Positions 9,844-18,725 are shown, numbered from the stretch's first letter. The stretch: 64,000 nt of DNA from FEN-33 sp963768775 (GCA_963768775.1 CAVYIY010000008.1:613965-677964); one strand, 5' to 3'. Notes: generated by a model not told the origin, from the letters alone. Translations and numbers: made by a program.

Positions 9844-11106
9844 ATGGTTCCGATGGGTAAGTATGTCGTGAATTGCACCGGCTGCTCTGCTGAGTATGGA
9901 GGAGTAACGACCAGATGCAATGAAGATGAGGCACTACTCAGGACGGTGTATGCGCAGAAGCGTCTGAAGGTATCGGACCATCCTGGCATCTGGAAGTTCA
10001 TCGAATGGCTTCCAGTGGAAAATATCATCGATCGATTTACGGGAGGCTCGATAACCTATAAAAGCAAGGGGCTTGCCAGGGAACTCGGTCTGCATGAACT
10101 CTACGTCTCATTTAACGGATATTGGCCGGAAAGAGGAGCCGATCTGATCACGTGCAGTTTCAAAGATCTCGAGGCTCCTCCGACAATCCAAGCCTTAAAG
10201 GAAGAAGGGCGGGGTAATATTATCGTTGTCGCCTCGGCCGGCAATACTGCCCGGGCCTTCGCCCACATTTCAGCCATCACCGGTTATCCATTGGTCTTAG
10301 TAGTCCCTATGTCGGCGTTGGGGAAGCTGTGGCTTCCTGATGATGCTTCTGATGCGGAATCCATTTATACCGTTTCGGTGGAAGGGGATTACAGCGATGC
10401 GATTGACATAGGTGATCGCTTGGCTAGCCATCATGGCTTCATCCCAGAAGGAGGATGCCGGAATGTCGCTCGCAGAGACGGCATGGGAACGGTCATGCTT
10501 GAGGCTACTCTATTCATGAGGGAGCTCCCCGCTCACTATTTTCAAGCGGTCGGGAGCGGGACCGGAGGGATAGCTGCCTGGGAGGCCTCCTTGAGGCTTA
10601 TTGAAGACGGCCGATATGGTAACAAGTTACCGATCCTTCATCTCTCCCAAAACCTGCCCTGTGCACCCATTTATTCCGCAGTCCATGGCGGAACTTACAA
10701 TCCGATATGCCCAAAAGGCATGTTTGATCAAGTCCTCTTTAACCGAAAACCACCTTACTCGGTAGTCGGCGGAGTGGCGGATGCCCTGAGGGCGACCAAA
10801 GGGTCTGTATGGGGAATCACCAACGCGGAGGCGGCAAAGGCGAAAAATTCCTTCGAGCTCAAGGAAGGCATCGATATCATGCCTGCGGCGGGCGTGGCGG
10901 TCGCTGCACTAATGAAGGCTGTGAATCAAGGTTATGTTGGCGCTGATGAGAAGATACTTCTAAACATAACCGGTGGCGGCGAAGCACGCCTCAGAAAGGA
11001 GCGTGCCACCTTTCAATTGTTGTCGGACCTGAACGTTCCGGCCAAAATGCTGGATGTAGACGACATCGTTAAGCGAGCCATTGATAAGTTGAGGAAGGTC
11101 GAGTAG
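9844..11106 (+). CDS. Cysteate synthase (coenzyme M biosynthesis)
   Basis: A 420-residue fold-type II PLP enzyme of the threonine-synthase-like family whose closest match from memory is methanogen cysteate synthase (TIGR03844). It converts phosphoserine and sulfite to cysteate, the entry step of the phosphoserine route to coenzyme M. Visible features are an N-terminal zinc-ribbon-like part (CTGCSAEYGGVTTRC), the PLP lysine in TCSFKDLEA, the asparagine loop ASAGNTARAF, the phosphate loop GSGTGGIAAWE and TGGGEARLRKE near the C-terminus. ComDE, which act two steps later in this route, are in the same gene string. The start could instead be the ATG at 9853 (MGKYVVNC). Threonine synthase is the alternative, but the context argues against it. 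Confidence 0.85.
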   Translation: MVPMGKYVVNCTGCSAEYGGVTTRCNEDEALLRTVYAQKRLKVSDHPGIWKFIEWLPVENIIDRFTGGSITYKSKGLARELGLHELYVSFNGYWPERGADLITCSFKDLEAPPTIQALKEEGRGNIIVVASAGNTARAFAHISAITGYPLVLVVPMSALGKLWLPDDASDAESIYTVSVEGDYSDAIDIGDRLASHHGFIPEGGCRNVARRDGMGTVMLEATLFMRELPAHYFQAVGSGTGGIAAWEASLRLIEDGRYGNKLPILHLSQNLPCAPIYSAVHGGTYNPICPKGMFDQVLFNRKPPYSVVGGVADALRATKGSVWGITNAEAAKAKNSFELKEGIDIMPAAGVAVAALMKAVNQGYVGADEKILLNITGGGEARLRKERATFQLLSDLNVPAKMLDVDDIVKRAIDKLRKVE

Positions 11107-11107
11107 T

Positions 11108-11872
11108 ATGGAAAAAAGAATGACTCTCACGGTCCAAGGCGGGATCGATAAAGGCGGAGTCGACGAACCAGTAAGGTCCGTAACCATCGTGGGCGGAGAG
11201 ATCGTCGGAATCGTTGGTCCTACCGGATCGGGTAAATCAACGCTGATCAGCGACATCGAGCAGCTGGCACAGGCCGATACCTCTTCGCATAGGATCATCT
11301 TGATAAACGGGGAGCGGCCAGAGATGTCAATAAGGACCGATCCCAGGCGCAAGTTGGTCGCCCAGCTGTCCCAGAATATGCATTTCCTTGCGGACATGGA
11401 TGTCGGGGACTTCCTAAGAATGCACGCAAAGAGCCGAGGCAAGCCTCCTTCCTTGGCCTTGGAGACCGTAGAGCTGGCAAACACACTATGCGGCGAACCG
11501 TTGGGCGTGAATGACCACCTGACCATCCTAAGTGGGGGGCAGTCAAGAGCACTCATGACAGCGGACATCGCGCTGATAAGCGATTCTCCAATCGTGCTCA
11601 TCGATGAGATAGAGAACGCGGGTATCCGCAAGCAGGAGGCTTTGCATCTGCTCTCCGGTGAAGGCAAGATCGTCATTGTTGTGACTCATGACCCGATACT
11701 GGCACTGCTAACGACGAGGAGAATAATCATGAGAAATGGCGGAATGTCCAAGATAATCGAACGTTCCGAAAACGAGAGGTTGATGTGCTCTCGATTGGCC
11801 GAAGTCGATAACATGCTCATCTCCCTTCGCGAGGTCATCCGAAATGGCCAGACGGTGGGAGAGCTGCCATGA
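11108..11872 (+). CDS. Orphan ABC-type ATPase in the coenzyme M operon
   Basis: A single soluble ABC nucleotide-binding domain of 254 residues, starting one base after the cysteate synthase stop. It has a Walker A (GPTGSGKST), Q-loop (AQLSQN), signature motif LSGGQSRAL, Walker B (PIVLIDEIENAG) and H-loop (VTHDP). No transmembrane segments and no permease gene are present nearby, so transport is doubtful. The gene is followed, with ATGA overlap, by a CobW/HypB-like GTPase and a 4Fe-4S protein. The three together look like an energy-dependent metallocentre or sulfur-handling module. That role is inferred from context; I do not recognise a characterised homologue. Confidence 0.8.
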   Translation: MEKRMTLTVQGGIDKGGVDEPVRSVTIVGGEIVGIVGPTGSGKSTLISDIEQLAQADTSSHRIILINGERPEMSIRTDPRRKLVAQLSQNMHFLADMDVGDFLRMHAKSRGKPPSLALETVELANTLCGEPLGVNDHLTILSGGQSRALMTADIALISDSPIVLIDEIENAGIRKQEALHLLSGEGKIVIVVTHDPILALLTTRRIIMRNGGMSKIIERSENERLMCSRLAEVDNMLISLREVIRNGQTVGELP

Positions 11873-12567
11873 AGTATGTGGTATTCGCAGGAACGCCAGG
11901 CTCCGGCAAGACGTCAGTTCTGATATCCCTGGCTAATGCAATCAGAGAAAAGGGATTCCGACCATCTATTGTCAAGATCGACTGCCTGTGGACAGAAGAT
12001 GATAAAAGGTTTCTGCGTCTCGGCATTCCGGTTCGGATTGCTCTATCTAAGGACATGTGCCCGGATCATTTCGCTATTTACAATATCGAAGAGATGATCG
12101 CCTGGGCTGAGGAGAGTGATTCCGATCTTCTACTCAACGAGACCGCCGGCCTTTGCTTGAGATGCGCACCATTCACCGAATCTTGTCTGGCAATATGTGT
12201 AATCGACGTGACCTCAGGACCGAATACACCCCTTAAGGTCGGTCCACTCCTGACCTCAGCTGATGTAGTGATGATGACCAAAGGGGATATGGTATCTCAG
12301 GCTGAGCGAGAGGTGTTTCGAGAAAGGGTGCTAGAAGCAAACCCGACATGCCAGGCAATCGAGGCCAACGGTCTTACCGGCAAGGGCTCGGCAGAGCTGG
12401 CGGATATCATAATGCGATGGGGCCATGCGACGAAGAGGATGAAGTTACGCAATAATCCCCCTTTTTCCATCTGCACCCTCTGCGCTGGGGAGACCCGCGT
12501 GGAGAAGGAGTATCATAGAGGCATTCTTCGCCATATGGATAGCTTCGTGGAGTACCAAGGAGAATGA
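11869..12567 (+). CDS. CobW/HypB/UreG-like P-loop GTPase
   Basis: A 232-residue G3E/SIMIBI-type NTPase beginning at an ATG that overlaps the previous stop (ATGA). Walker A is GTPGSGKTS near the N-terminus; further motifs are LLLNETAGLCLRCAP (metal-chaperone-like cysteines beside the Walker B region), the MTKGD guanine-specificity motif (T/NKxD) and SICTLCAGE near the C-terminus. G3E GTPases insert or deliver metals (Ni, Co, Zn) or reactivate cofactors. The cysteine pairs CLRC and CTLC could bind metal or an Fe-S cluster. It is coupled to the ABC ATPase upstream and the 4Fe-4S protein downstream, which suggests one complex acting in coenzyme M synthesis or in corrinoid/Fe-S maturation. Confidence 0.75.
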   Translation: MKYVVFAGTPGSGKTSVLISLANAIREKGFRPSIVKIDCLWTEDDKRFLRLGIPVRIALSKDMCPDHFAIYNIEEMIAWAEESDSDLLLNETAGLCLRCAPFTESCLAICVIDVTSGPNTPLKVGPLLTSADVVMMTKGDMVSQAEREVFRERVLEANPTCQAIEANGLTGKGSAELADIIMRWGHATKRMKLRNNPPFSICTLCAGETRVEKEYHRGILRHMDSFVEYQGE

Positions 12568-12569
12568 GA

Positions 12570-13211
12570 ATGAGTAGCATTGTCGAACTTCTGCCTGGCT
12601 TCAATTGTGGAAAATGCGGCAGAAAGGACTGCGCGAAGTTCGCGGAAGCTTTGGTTAAAGGGGAACGGATCGAACTCTGTACGTTCTTAGACCAGGATCG
12701 TTTCTCATCGAGCAAATCGAAAATCCTGGTTTTATTATCTGAAGGCGTTGAAGAGGAGGAGATCCAAGGGGTAGTGGACGGGCTGAAAGCGCAGTTCTCC
12801 CTTCTCCCCCTGGACGGAGAGCGTTCCTGCCGGGAGGACCTCTTCCCTTTCAACCAAAAGGTGGATCTGAAGATGGACGATTTCATTCGCTACCGCCCAT
12901 TAGGATGCCCCATCACCCATTTCGCGAAGGTCCTCAAAGCGTCTAACGGCATCTTGACCGTTCACATAATCGGTCCACGCAACCTTGTAGGAGAAGGTGC
13001 CTTCGAACCGCTGGACATCGGAATTTGCATGGTGGCAGCGTTCGAGGGACTCCTTGGCAAGGGGAAAATGCCCAAGGTCTGCCAGACTGTCACGTTCCTT
13101 CCGCACCACTGCATGATGGGCAAGGTGCATTCCGGCGTAGTGGTGAGCGTCGAGGGCAGAAAGATAAGAATAGAGGGTATAGACCTCAAGGTCTGGTCTG
13201 TGAGCGAATGA
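12570..13211 (+). CDS. 4Fe-4S domain protein of unknown function
   Basis: I chose the second ATG (12570) because AAGGAG lies about seven bases before it; the ATG at 12564 overlaps the previous stop but sits too close to that site. The N-terminus holds C-x2-C-x4-C-x15-C (FNCGKCGRKDC ... ELCTF), the same type of cluster domain as the CFeSP large subunit. A middle acidic region follows (residues ~45-95), then a domain with two more conserved-looking cysteine/histidine spots (RPLGCPITHF and FLPHHCMMGKVHSG). The product is 213 residues and soluble. It is the third gene of the ATPase-GTPase-FeS trio and overlaps comD by ATGA. I do not recognise a characterised family for the C-terminal half. Confidence 0.7.
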   Translation: MSSIVELLPGFNCGKCGRKDCAKFAEALVKGERIELCTFLDQDRFSSSKSKILVLLSEGVEEEEIQGVVDGLKAQFSLLPLDGERSCREDLFPFNQKVDLKMDDFIRYRPLGCPITHFAKVLKASNGILTVHIIGPRNLVGEGAFEPLDIGICMVAAFEGLLGKGKMPKVCQTVTFLPHHCMMGKVHSGVVVSVEGRKIRIEGIDLKVWSVSE

Positions 13212-13708
13212 GCGGGACGGACGAAATCTTCACGGGGCTGAAGAGTTGCGGCGTAGACTTCATCGCCAGTGTGCCTTGCATCTATCTAAGTGAGCTCATC
13301 CTCCAGGTTCAAGAAGATCAAGAGATAAAACATGTCCCCGTTGCCAGGGAAGAGGAAGGCATCGGTATCTGTGCCGGAGCCTTCATGGGTGGCATGAGAC
13401 CCACCATTCTCATGCAGAACTCTGGGCTGGGCAACTCGATTAACGCATTGGCCTCATTGGACTTGCTTTATGGTATCCCCCTGTTGATGATCATCAGTCA
13501 TAGAGGAATGGAGGGCGAGGAGATTATGGCCCAGGTCCCAATGGGGAAGCTGACCGAACCATTGTTGAGGGCGATGGATATCTCCGCATATGTCCTGAGC
13601 AAAAGCGGGAAGGGGAAAGATACGGTGATGAAGGCCTGGGACGAGGCTTTCCGAACTCGAAGGCCAGCGGCGGTGCTTATTAAGCCATCTTTTTGGAGGA
13701 AGAAATGA
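13208..13708 (+). CDS. comD: Sulfopyruvate decarboxylase alpha subunit
   Basis: The start ATG at 13208 overlaps the upstream stop. The 166-residue product is the PYR-domain half of a TPP enzyme (VDFIASVPCIYLSELI, VAREEEGIGICAGAFMGGMRP, MQNSGLGNSINAL, PLLMIISHRG). The conserved glutamate that activates thiamine diphosphate is within REEEG. With the beta subunit it decarboxylates sulfopyruvate to sulfoacetaldehyde. Its stop overlaps the comE start (ATGA), consistent with a heteromeric complex made in fixed ratio. Confidence 0.92.
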   Translation: MSGTDEIFTGLKSCGVDFIASVPCIYLSELILQVQEDQEIKHVPVAREEEGIGICAGAFMGGMRPTILMQNSGLGNSINALASLDLLYGIPLLMIISHRGMEGEEIMAQVPMGKLTEPLLRAMDISAYVLSKSGKGKDTVMKAWDEAFRTRRPAAVLIKPSFWRKK

Positions 13709-14265
13709 ACCGGCTGGCGGCTATCAGGCTTGTTGCCAAAAGCGCTGGGGACTCTCTTATTGTTTGCAATTTGGGCTACCCGAGCCGAGAACTCTACTCC
13801 GTCAGGGATAGGCAAGAGAACTTCTACATGCTAGGTTCGATGGGGCTTGCCTCATCGATAGGCCTGGGCATTGCCCTGGCAAGGCCAGACAGAAGGGTGA
13901 TTGCCATCGACGGGGACGGTTCGATAATCATGAACTTGGGCAGCCTGAGCACTATCGCCTCTCAGGCCCCTGGCAACCTTCTCTTGGTGATCATGGACAA
14001 TGGAGCATACGGGTCGACCGGCGGACAGGCGAGTGCCACATCAGGCAAGACGAATCTCGCCAGATTGGCGAAGGCCGCGGGAATTGGAGAGGTCCGAGAG
14101 GTATCCTCTATTAGAGCCCTAAATGATAGATTACGGAATATGCACGCAGGCGTCCTAGTTGTCAAAGTGGAAATCGGCAATGCTGACGCCCCGATCATTG
14201 ATTTAGAACCGAAGGAGATACTGGAGAGGTTCATGAGAGCGGCTCGAGCATCTCGGTCATCCTAA
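13705..14265 (+). CDS. comE: Sulfopyruvate decarboxylase beta subunit
   Basis: ATG 13705 follows GGAGGA (13695-13700) and overlaps the comD stop. The 186-residue protein is the PP-domain half: the Mg-TPP motif is GDGSIIMNLGSL followed by MDNGAYGSTGGQ, and GSMGLASSIGLGIAL is the usual preceding helix. It completes ComDE, which makes sulfoacetaldehyde. The gene ends 35 bases inside the 3' end of the convergent ComF-type gene, so the two transcripts overlap. Confidence 0.92.
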   Translation: MNRLAAIRLVAKSAGDSLIVCNLGYPSRELYSVRDRQENFYMLGSMGLASSIGLGIALARPDRRVIAIDGDGSIIMNLGSLSTIASQAPGNLLLVIMDNGAYGSTGGQASATSGKTNLARLAKAAGIGEVREVSSIRALNDRLRNMHAGVLVVKVEIGNADAPIIDLEPKEILERFMRAARASRSS

Positions 14266-15511
14266 AAGAACCATCGAGGATTTGTTTCTTCAATTCTCTT
14301 GCGACCTTCAGGGCTCTTAGCCTATCAGATTGTCTGCACACTACTGGAACGTTCCAATCTGTACCAAAGGCCGAGAAGGTCACCCTACCCAGACGCCCCT
14401 TAAATACTTTCATTTCGCAGAGGGTGGTACAGAAGCCGCAGTTGAAGCACTTCTTTCGATCAATCGAAGGGATGCCGAGCTTGAAGTGGATCGCATTTGT
14501 GGGGCATTTCTTCTCAGCATCACATTCGCCGCAATCCTTGCATGCTTTCGCGTCAATATGGACAACAAGATCGACGTCATCCCACACCTGGCCATAATCA
14601 GCGAGTCCGATCGGCATCCTATCCTTGATGTCAACTATGGGCAGCGGGATGTTCCGGTCCATTCTCAGAATCGCCTCCCGAACCGAGTCGTCAATTACAG
14701 GAATAGGAACTGCCCAGGAAATTGCGCACTCCGGTCCTGCTGATGTGGCAAATCCGCCCATATATTCCGCCTGCATCCTCTTCATATCTGCCATCATCAT
14801 CAGGTTCGGGGACTGGGATGAGCTGCGAGTCCCTAACCCAGTCACGTACCCTCTAGCGCCATTTACAAGAATGCTCGTGCCTATACCAATTGTTCGAAGC
14901 AGCGGGTCGTTCTGAATCGGATTAAGTTGCCCACAGCCAGAGAAAGTCAATTCCTGCATTCCGGGTTTGAATTCGGAGGGGTGGAAGATGGTTCTGAAGG
15001 TCTCTCTTCCGGGATTGGTAAATGCTACATAATTTCGGAAAGCCTGGCGAGTGGCCATCAATTTGGCCATTAGCATGTCATCGATTGTCACCTCTGATGC
15101 AAGTTCGGTACCTTCATTCGTAACAAGTTCGACGCGAAGCTTCTTCTTCTCTACCATATCCCGGAATAGATGACCCGCTCCATAATTTCCTTCTAATGGG
15201 CTCAATGAATGACCAAGCACGATTAGATCGAGGATTCCCAGTCTTTCGTTGGGACATGGACCAACAACAACCGGCACATCATTGATGGTCACTCTTATTG
15301 CTCTCTCGAAGACCCCGTGCGCAGCTACAGGGAAGGAGAGGATAGCATATGTGCCACTCATCAGCCCCCTTGTGCCCGTTGTGACAACATCCACATTGCG
15401 CACAACAGACGTATCCCCCTTCACCAGGCTCTCGCGCACTTCCTGGGCCGTAAGGACTACTGCATCACCAGCCTTCAATTTCTCATTAATCTCTGCAACC
15501 GAGTGAGCCAT
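14231..15511 (-). CDS. DUF39 / methanogenesis marker 16-type protein with two 4Fe-4S motifs (ComF candidate)
   Basis: From the ATG at 15511 (MAHSVAEINEKL) the product has 426 residues: a DUF39 catalytic part (VDVVTTGTRGLMSGTYA, FSGCGQLNPIQNDPLLRT, GTGSSS-like GLGTRSSSQSPNLM) and a C-terminal ferredoxin-like part with CKDCGECDAEKKCP and CFNCGFCTTLC. The family includes the homocysteine-forming sulfurtransferase and the methanogenesis marker 16 protein; the latter, in Methanocaldococcus, has been proposed to turn sulfoacetaldehyde into coenzyme M (ComF). The location beside comDE supports that last step here. The open frame continues to 15,682 upstream, but that extension does not look conserved. 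Orientation is opposite to comDE. Confidence 0.8.
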   Translation of the reverse strand: MAHSVAEINEKLKAGDAVVLTAQEVRESLVKGDTSVVRNVDVVTTGTRGLMSGTYAILSFPVAAHGVFERAIRVTINDVPVVVGPCPNERLGILDLIVLGHSLSPLEGNYGAGHLFRDMVEKKKLRVELVTNEGTELASEVTIDDMLMAKLMATRQAFRNYVAFTNPGRETFRTIFHPSEFKPGMQELTFSGCGQLNPIQNDPLLRTIGIGTSILVNGARGYVTGLGTRSSSQSPNLMMMADMKRMQAEYMGGFATSAGPECAISWAVPIPVIDDSVREAILRMDRNIPLPIVDIKDRMPIGLADYGQVWDDVDLVVHIDAKACKDCGECDAEKKCPTNAIHFKLGIPSIDRKKCFNCGFCTTLCEMKVFKGRLGRVTFSAFGTDWNVPVVCRQSDRLRALKVARELKKQILDGSFRMTEMLEPLS

Positions 15512-15832
15512 TACGCATATCGTATTGAGTGTCTCATTGATGTTCCTTTTGTCAGAAAGGACGCAAGAAGGCTTCCGCATCGAAGAATTTCTCATCCGGG
15601 AATAAACCTTGACTGATCCAGACTTCTGTCCTTTTTCATCAATAATGAACCATTTGAGTTCTTCCGGCGAAGCTATCTGCATCCCTACTTGACGTGAGGG
15701 CTTTCGTAATATTATACTACTTAATCTTATAATTTAACAGCCTAAAATGTACGTATATGTCTTATAAAGTACAATTTAGTCTATAGTCTGTTAAGTGCAA
15801 TCTGGCTTAAGCATTCAAACAGGTTATTTGCC
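15512..15832. other. Non-coding AT-rich leader and element boundary
   Basis: No convincing gene is seen upstream of the ComF-type start. The part from about 15,705 to 15,800 is markedly AT-rich (TTATACTACTTAATC and neighbouring TA-rich runs) and may hold the promoter for the minus-strand gene. Confidence 0.35.
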
Positions 15833-15868
15833 GGTGAAAACCAAGTGCAAATCCCTCCCCCCGCACCA
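15833..15868 (+). other. tRNA 3'-end-like fragment, possible attachment-site scar
   Basis: GCAAATCCCTCCCCCCGCACCA (split here as GCAAATCCCTCC + CCCCGCACCA) looks like the T-loop, T-stem, acceptor strand and CCA of a tRNA. No matching 5' half lies upstream and the expected T-stem partner GAGGG is missing, so it is not a functional gene. Its position 47 bases beyond the 3' end of an integrase gene is what is expected for an att site. Confidence 0.4.
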
Positions 15869-15915
15869 TCACGCATAGCCAGTCACCTCATTTTTAAAAT
15901 CAATTATAGGGGTTT

Positions 15916-17066
15916 TTACACCTGGCAGGCTCTTTCCTTGCATCCAGATTTCTGAGCCTCCCTTATCGCAGTCTCCGGCCTCTTACGACAATAGTAGGTC
16001 TCCGTGGTCTTAGTCGTATTATGTCCCATTAGAACCGAGACAGTATCAAGGTCCAATCCTTCGTCAATTGCCATCTGTCCGTACGTCCTTCTACAGGCTC
16101 TTAGATCGAACTCAATTCCTATCTCCTTCTCAACAATGGATTTCATCATGCGAATACCATTGGATGAGTAGTACCCATCGCCACATCCCTCAAGGCTGGA
16201 AAGAGGGCCAGATTGTAAGGGCACTTCTCCGCTACTTTCATGCTCCGCACTTTGAGATACCTTTTCATGGTCCCAATAGCTTCTGGCCTGATGGCTATGG
16301 TCCTTGCCTGTCCATACGTTGCCTCGCCCTTGACGTGCTCGGCAACTATTGCCCGTTTAGACAGGTCAAGGTCCATCACCTTACAGGCACGAATCTCCTT
16401 GTTCCGCAAACCAGTGCTCAATGCTAGGAGCACCAAAGCATACGCTTTCAGTCTTTTCCAATCGCTCTCCTGCACCTGCTCAGCTTCATCGAGTATCATT
16501 CTGATGACATTCTCCTCCAATGCAGGATACCTCATGGTTCTCTTTTTTGGCACAGAAGAACGATATTTCTGTTTAAACACGGTCACCGCAGGATTGCCCG
16601 AATAAGCCAGTAATCCATTCAACGGACCAAGGTTATGAAGTATGCCACTCTCTCTCATTCCTTTCTTCTTAAGGTCGGTGACATAAGCCAGGATATCATC
16701 AGCAGTAATCTTCTCAGGATTAGTCGTGCTGAGCTTACCGGAATCGAATAATGATCTGAGATCCTGGTCCATCCTTCGATACCTTCTTTCCAATTCGGCA
16801 ACAGTGGTTGGGGCGTAGCCATTCCCGACTTTATCGATATACTTTCTAGCCCAGGTCAAGAAGGGATATCGGCCCATGCTCCTCCCCCTTCTCTTCCTGC
16901 CAGCCTTATGTTTGACCACAGAGGATTCATTGTCGCCAGGCTTTCGCTTAGCATCTAAACCCTCAGAGAAAGAATAGCAATTCTGACTTATTACCATTGA
17001 GGAATCGTTATCCGAGGTGCATCGATTCGTTGCACCCTTTTCTCCTGGTTCGTTGCCATCAACCAT
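15916..17066 (-). CDS. Tyrosine recombinase / integrase, frameshifted
   Basis: About 380 residues across two frames that meet near 16,180-16,200. The N-terminal SAM-like core-binding domain is at residues ~65-170 (FLTWARKYIDKVGNGYAPTT). The catalytic domain shows the first arginine in STGLRNKEIRA, a box II LRACRRTYG in which the usual histidine of HxxR is not evident, and the C-terminal LMGHNTTKTTETYY with histidine and the nucleophilic tyrosine. It would integrate and excise the surrounding element. The first ~60 residues are low-conservation and basic. It sits at the left edge, beside the tRNA-like scar. Confidence 0.82.
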
Positions 17067-17424
17067 CTTTCACATTTCCTTGATGACTACAACGGTCAGG
17101 ATTTCAAGTGAATTGCTCCTATCCATAGACTCATCAAATGCTCTCCATATGAAAACTCGAATAGAAACACGATAATGAATTATGAAGATACAATAAAAAC
17201 AAGAAAAACAAGCTAGAAAATCAATCACCACATAACTAATGAAACAAAGCCAAGCATTTTGAAGTGTTTCTAGCTGAACGTGCATCTATCGAATCAAGAA
17301 TGCCAGTAAGCTCATGAGACAGACATTCTCAGCGACGGATGCTCTATTTTCATTTATCCATTCTAATACTTTAAATAATGAATGTCGCTCTTAACATTAG
17401 CTTCCTATAGCGGGGAGGAATAGA
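17067..17424. other. Divergent promoter region inside the mobile element
   Basis: This gap of 358 bases separates the integrase from the divergently transcribed gene at 17,425. CTTTAAATAATG near 17,370-17,382 is a plausible box A, and GGGGAGGA just before 17,425 is a clear ribosome binding site. I see no gene here. Confidence 0.45.
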
Positions 17425-17940
17425 ATGGATTCAAACACAGGAGTTCAAAACCTTAAATGCAAGTTCCAATTTGGAAATGCAAGTATAGAACTTGAGGGCG
17501 TAGACCCTAAAGATGACATTATAAGAAAGAAAATAGCGGAACTCATGGACGCTATTATTGACTCTGTATCGGAGATCGGCATTCAGTCAACAGAAGATTC
17601 CTTGGAGGGCGATGCCGAGAAAGACAAGGAATCTGACGATTCTGGTGATGTCGACAAACCCGAGAAGAAAGAAAACAGAGGCGGAAAGAGAATCCCTTGG
17701 GTTGCAAAAGGCGTTAAAGAACTGTGCAAGGCTGGTAAAATTACGAATGTAACGCCCGAGGATGTAATGAAAATATTCAAAGACGATTTAGCAATGAACC
17801 CTGACAGAGCAGCGGTAATAAAGGCATTAAGCAGGCGCCTCGGAACCGATATGGTCCGGACTGTGGACCCTGCCAATCCAGCAATATATAGGTATACCTA
17901 CAAACCCAAGGAAACCAAGGAAGAACCCAAAGCACCTTAG
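17425..17940 (+). CDS. Hypothetical acidic protein of the mobile element
   Basis: A 171-residue protein preceded by a strong GGGGAGGA site. Residues ~55-85 are a highly charged Asp/Glu/Lys linker (EGDAEKDKESDDSGDVDKP); the C-terminal ~75 residues form a small basic, helix-rich domain (KGVKELCKAGKITNVTPEDV, ALSRRLGTDMVRT) that could bind DNA in a winged-helix manner. It is the only plus-strand gene of the element, and its stop overlaps by four bases the 3' end of the convergent gene. A regulatory role for the element is a guess from position only. Confidence 0.6.
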   Translation: MDSNTGVQNLKCKFQFGNASIELEGVDPKDDIIRKKIAELMDAIIDSVSEIGIQSTEDSLEGDAEKDKESDDSGDVDKPEKKENRGGKRIPWVAKGVKELCKAGKITNVTPEDVMKIFKDDLAMNPDRAAVIKALSRRLGTDMVRTVDPANPAIYRYTYKPKETKEEPKAP

Positions 17941-18725
17941 GTTTTTGATAGGAAAGTGTCCACGACTTCGTCAATATAGACAAGCACCGTTGATTCGGTA
18001 GGTCTAAAATTCTGCGAGACGTGGGCGCTCATATTTCTGATTTTCAAATTCCTTTCCAATATCTCCTTTTGCTGTTTGTCAATAATATAGGGCGTAATCG
18101 ACTTGCTCGCAGCAATCCCAATGGTCTTACTGTCAGAAATATCATAAAAATCACTCAGAGCATTCAAAGTTATCTTCGTATTAGGATAAGCCAGAGCGAA
18201 CGCTGAAACGAATTGACAAAAACCCCTATTCCGAATTAGTTGATATAATCGATACATCACTACACTCCAGCTACAAACGATAAAAGCTCTATTGAGTCCA
18301 TTTTCCAGGCACTTTTCAGCTTCTTCGAAGTATTCCTTTTCCAAAGAGTCTTTCAACGAGCCTTCAAACTTCTTCATTGCTTCTCTGATATCGGCATGAA
18401 GTATTGTTTGACTGCTGACAGAGAGATTTAGAATGACTTCTCTTTTCAAGATCGTATTGAAATCATTCAATATCCTGACGATTTTTATCCGCATCGGATT
18501 TTCAAGCGATGTCTCCTTAACGCATTTGGCGATTTCATCGTCTAGGGTCTTTTTAACATCACCCTCAAGTTTAATGCAACGCGAAATGGCACCCCATTTT
18601 AGTATAATATGATGTAATGAATTCAAATCTTCTTTAGATTTAATAGCCGTAATTTTCTTCGGCCTAAGTAGTCTCACCAAATCGTCAACATTTCTGGATA
18701 ATTCCTTAATTTCATCCGAAATCAT
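17937..18725 (-). CDS. HEPN-like protein of the mobile element
   Basis: A 262-residue alpha-helical protein without close family I can name. The C-terminal part holds R-N-M-S-A-H (an Rx4H motif), typical of HEPN ribonuclease or HEPN-like domains, in LKIRNMSAHVSQNFRP, preceded by helices (IDKQQKEILERNL). The middle has an Asp/Glu-rich helical pair (CLENGLNRAFIVCSWSVVMYRLYQL) that also fits a HEPN four-helix bundle. Its ATG directly follows the TGA of the upstream gene. HEPN proteins on mobile elements often act as RNases in defence or toxin systems; no antitoxin-like partner is obvious except the 95-residue protein upstream. Confidence 0.6.
   Translation of the reverse strand: MISDEIKELSRNVDDLVRLLRPKKITAIKSKEDLNSLHHIILKWGAISRCIKLEGDVKKTLDDEIAKCVKETSLENPMRIKIVRILNDFNTILKREVILNLSVSSQTILHADIREAMKKFEGSLKDSLEKEYFEEAEKCLENGLNRAFIVCSWSVVMYRLYQLIRNRGFCQFVSAFALAYPNTKITLNALSDFYDISDSKTIGIAASKSITPYIIDKQQKEILERNLKIRNMSAHVSQNFRPTESTVLVYIDEVVDTFLSKT

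Noticed and set aside
15833..15868. Complete tRNA gene
   Set aside because: Only a T-loop/acceptor-like tail is present; no 5' half or D-arm is found upstream and the T-stem is not paired.
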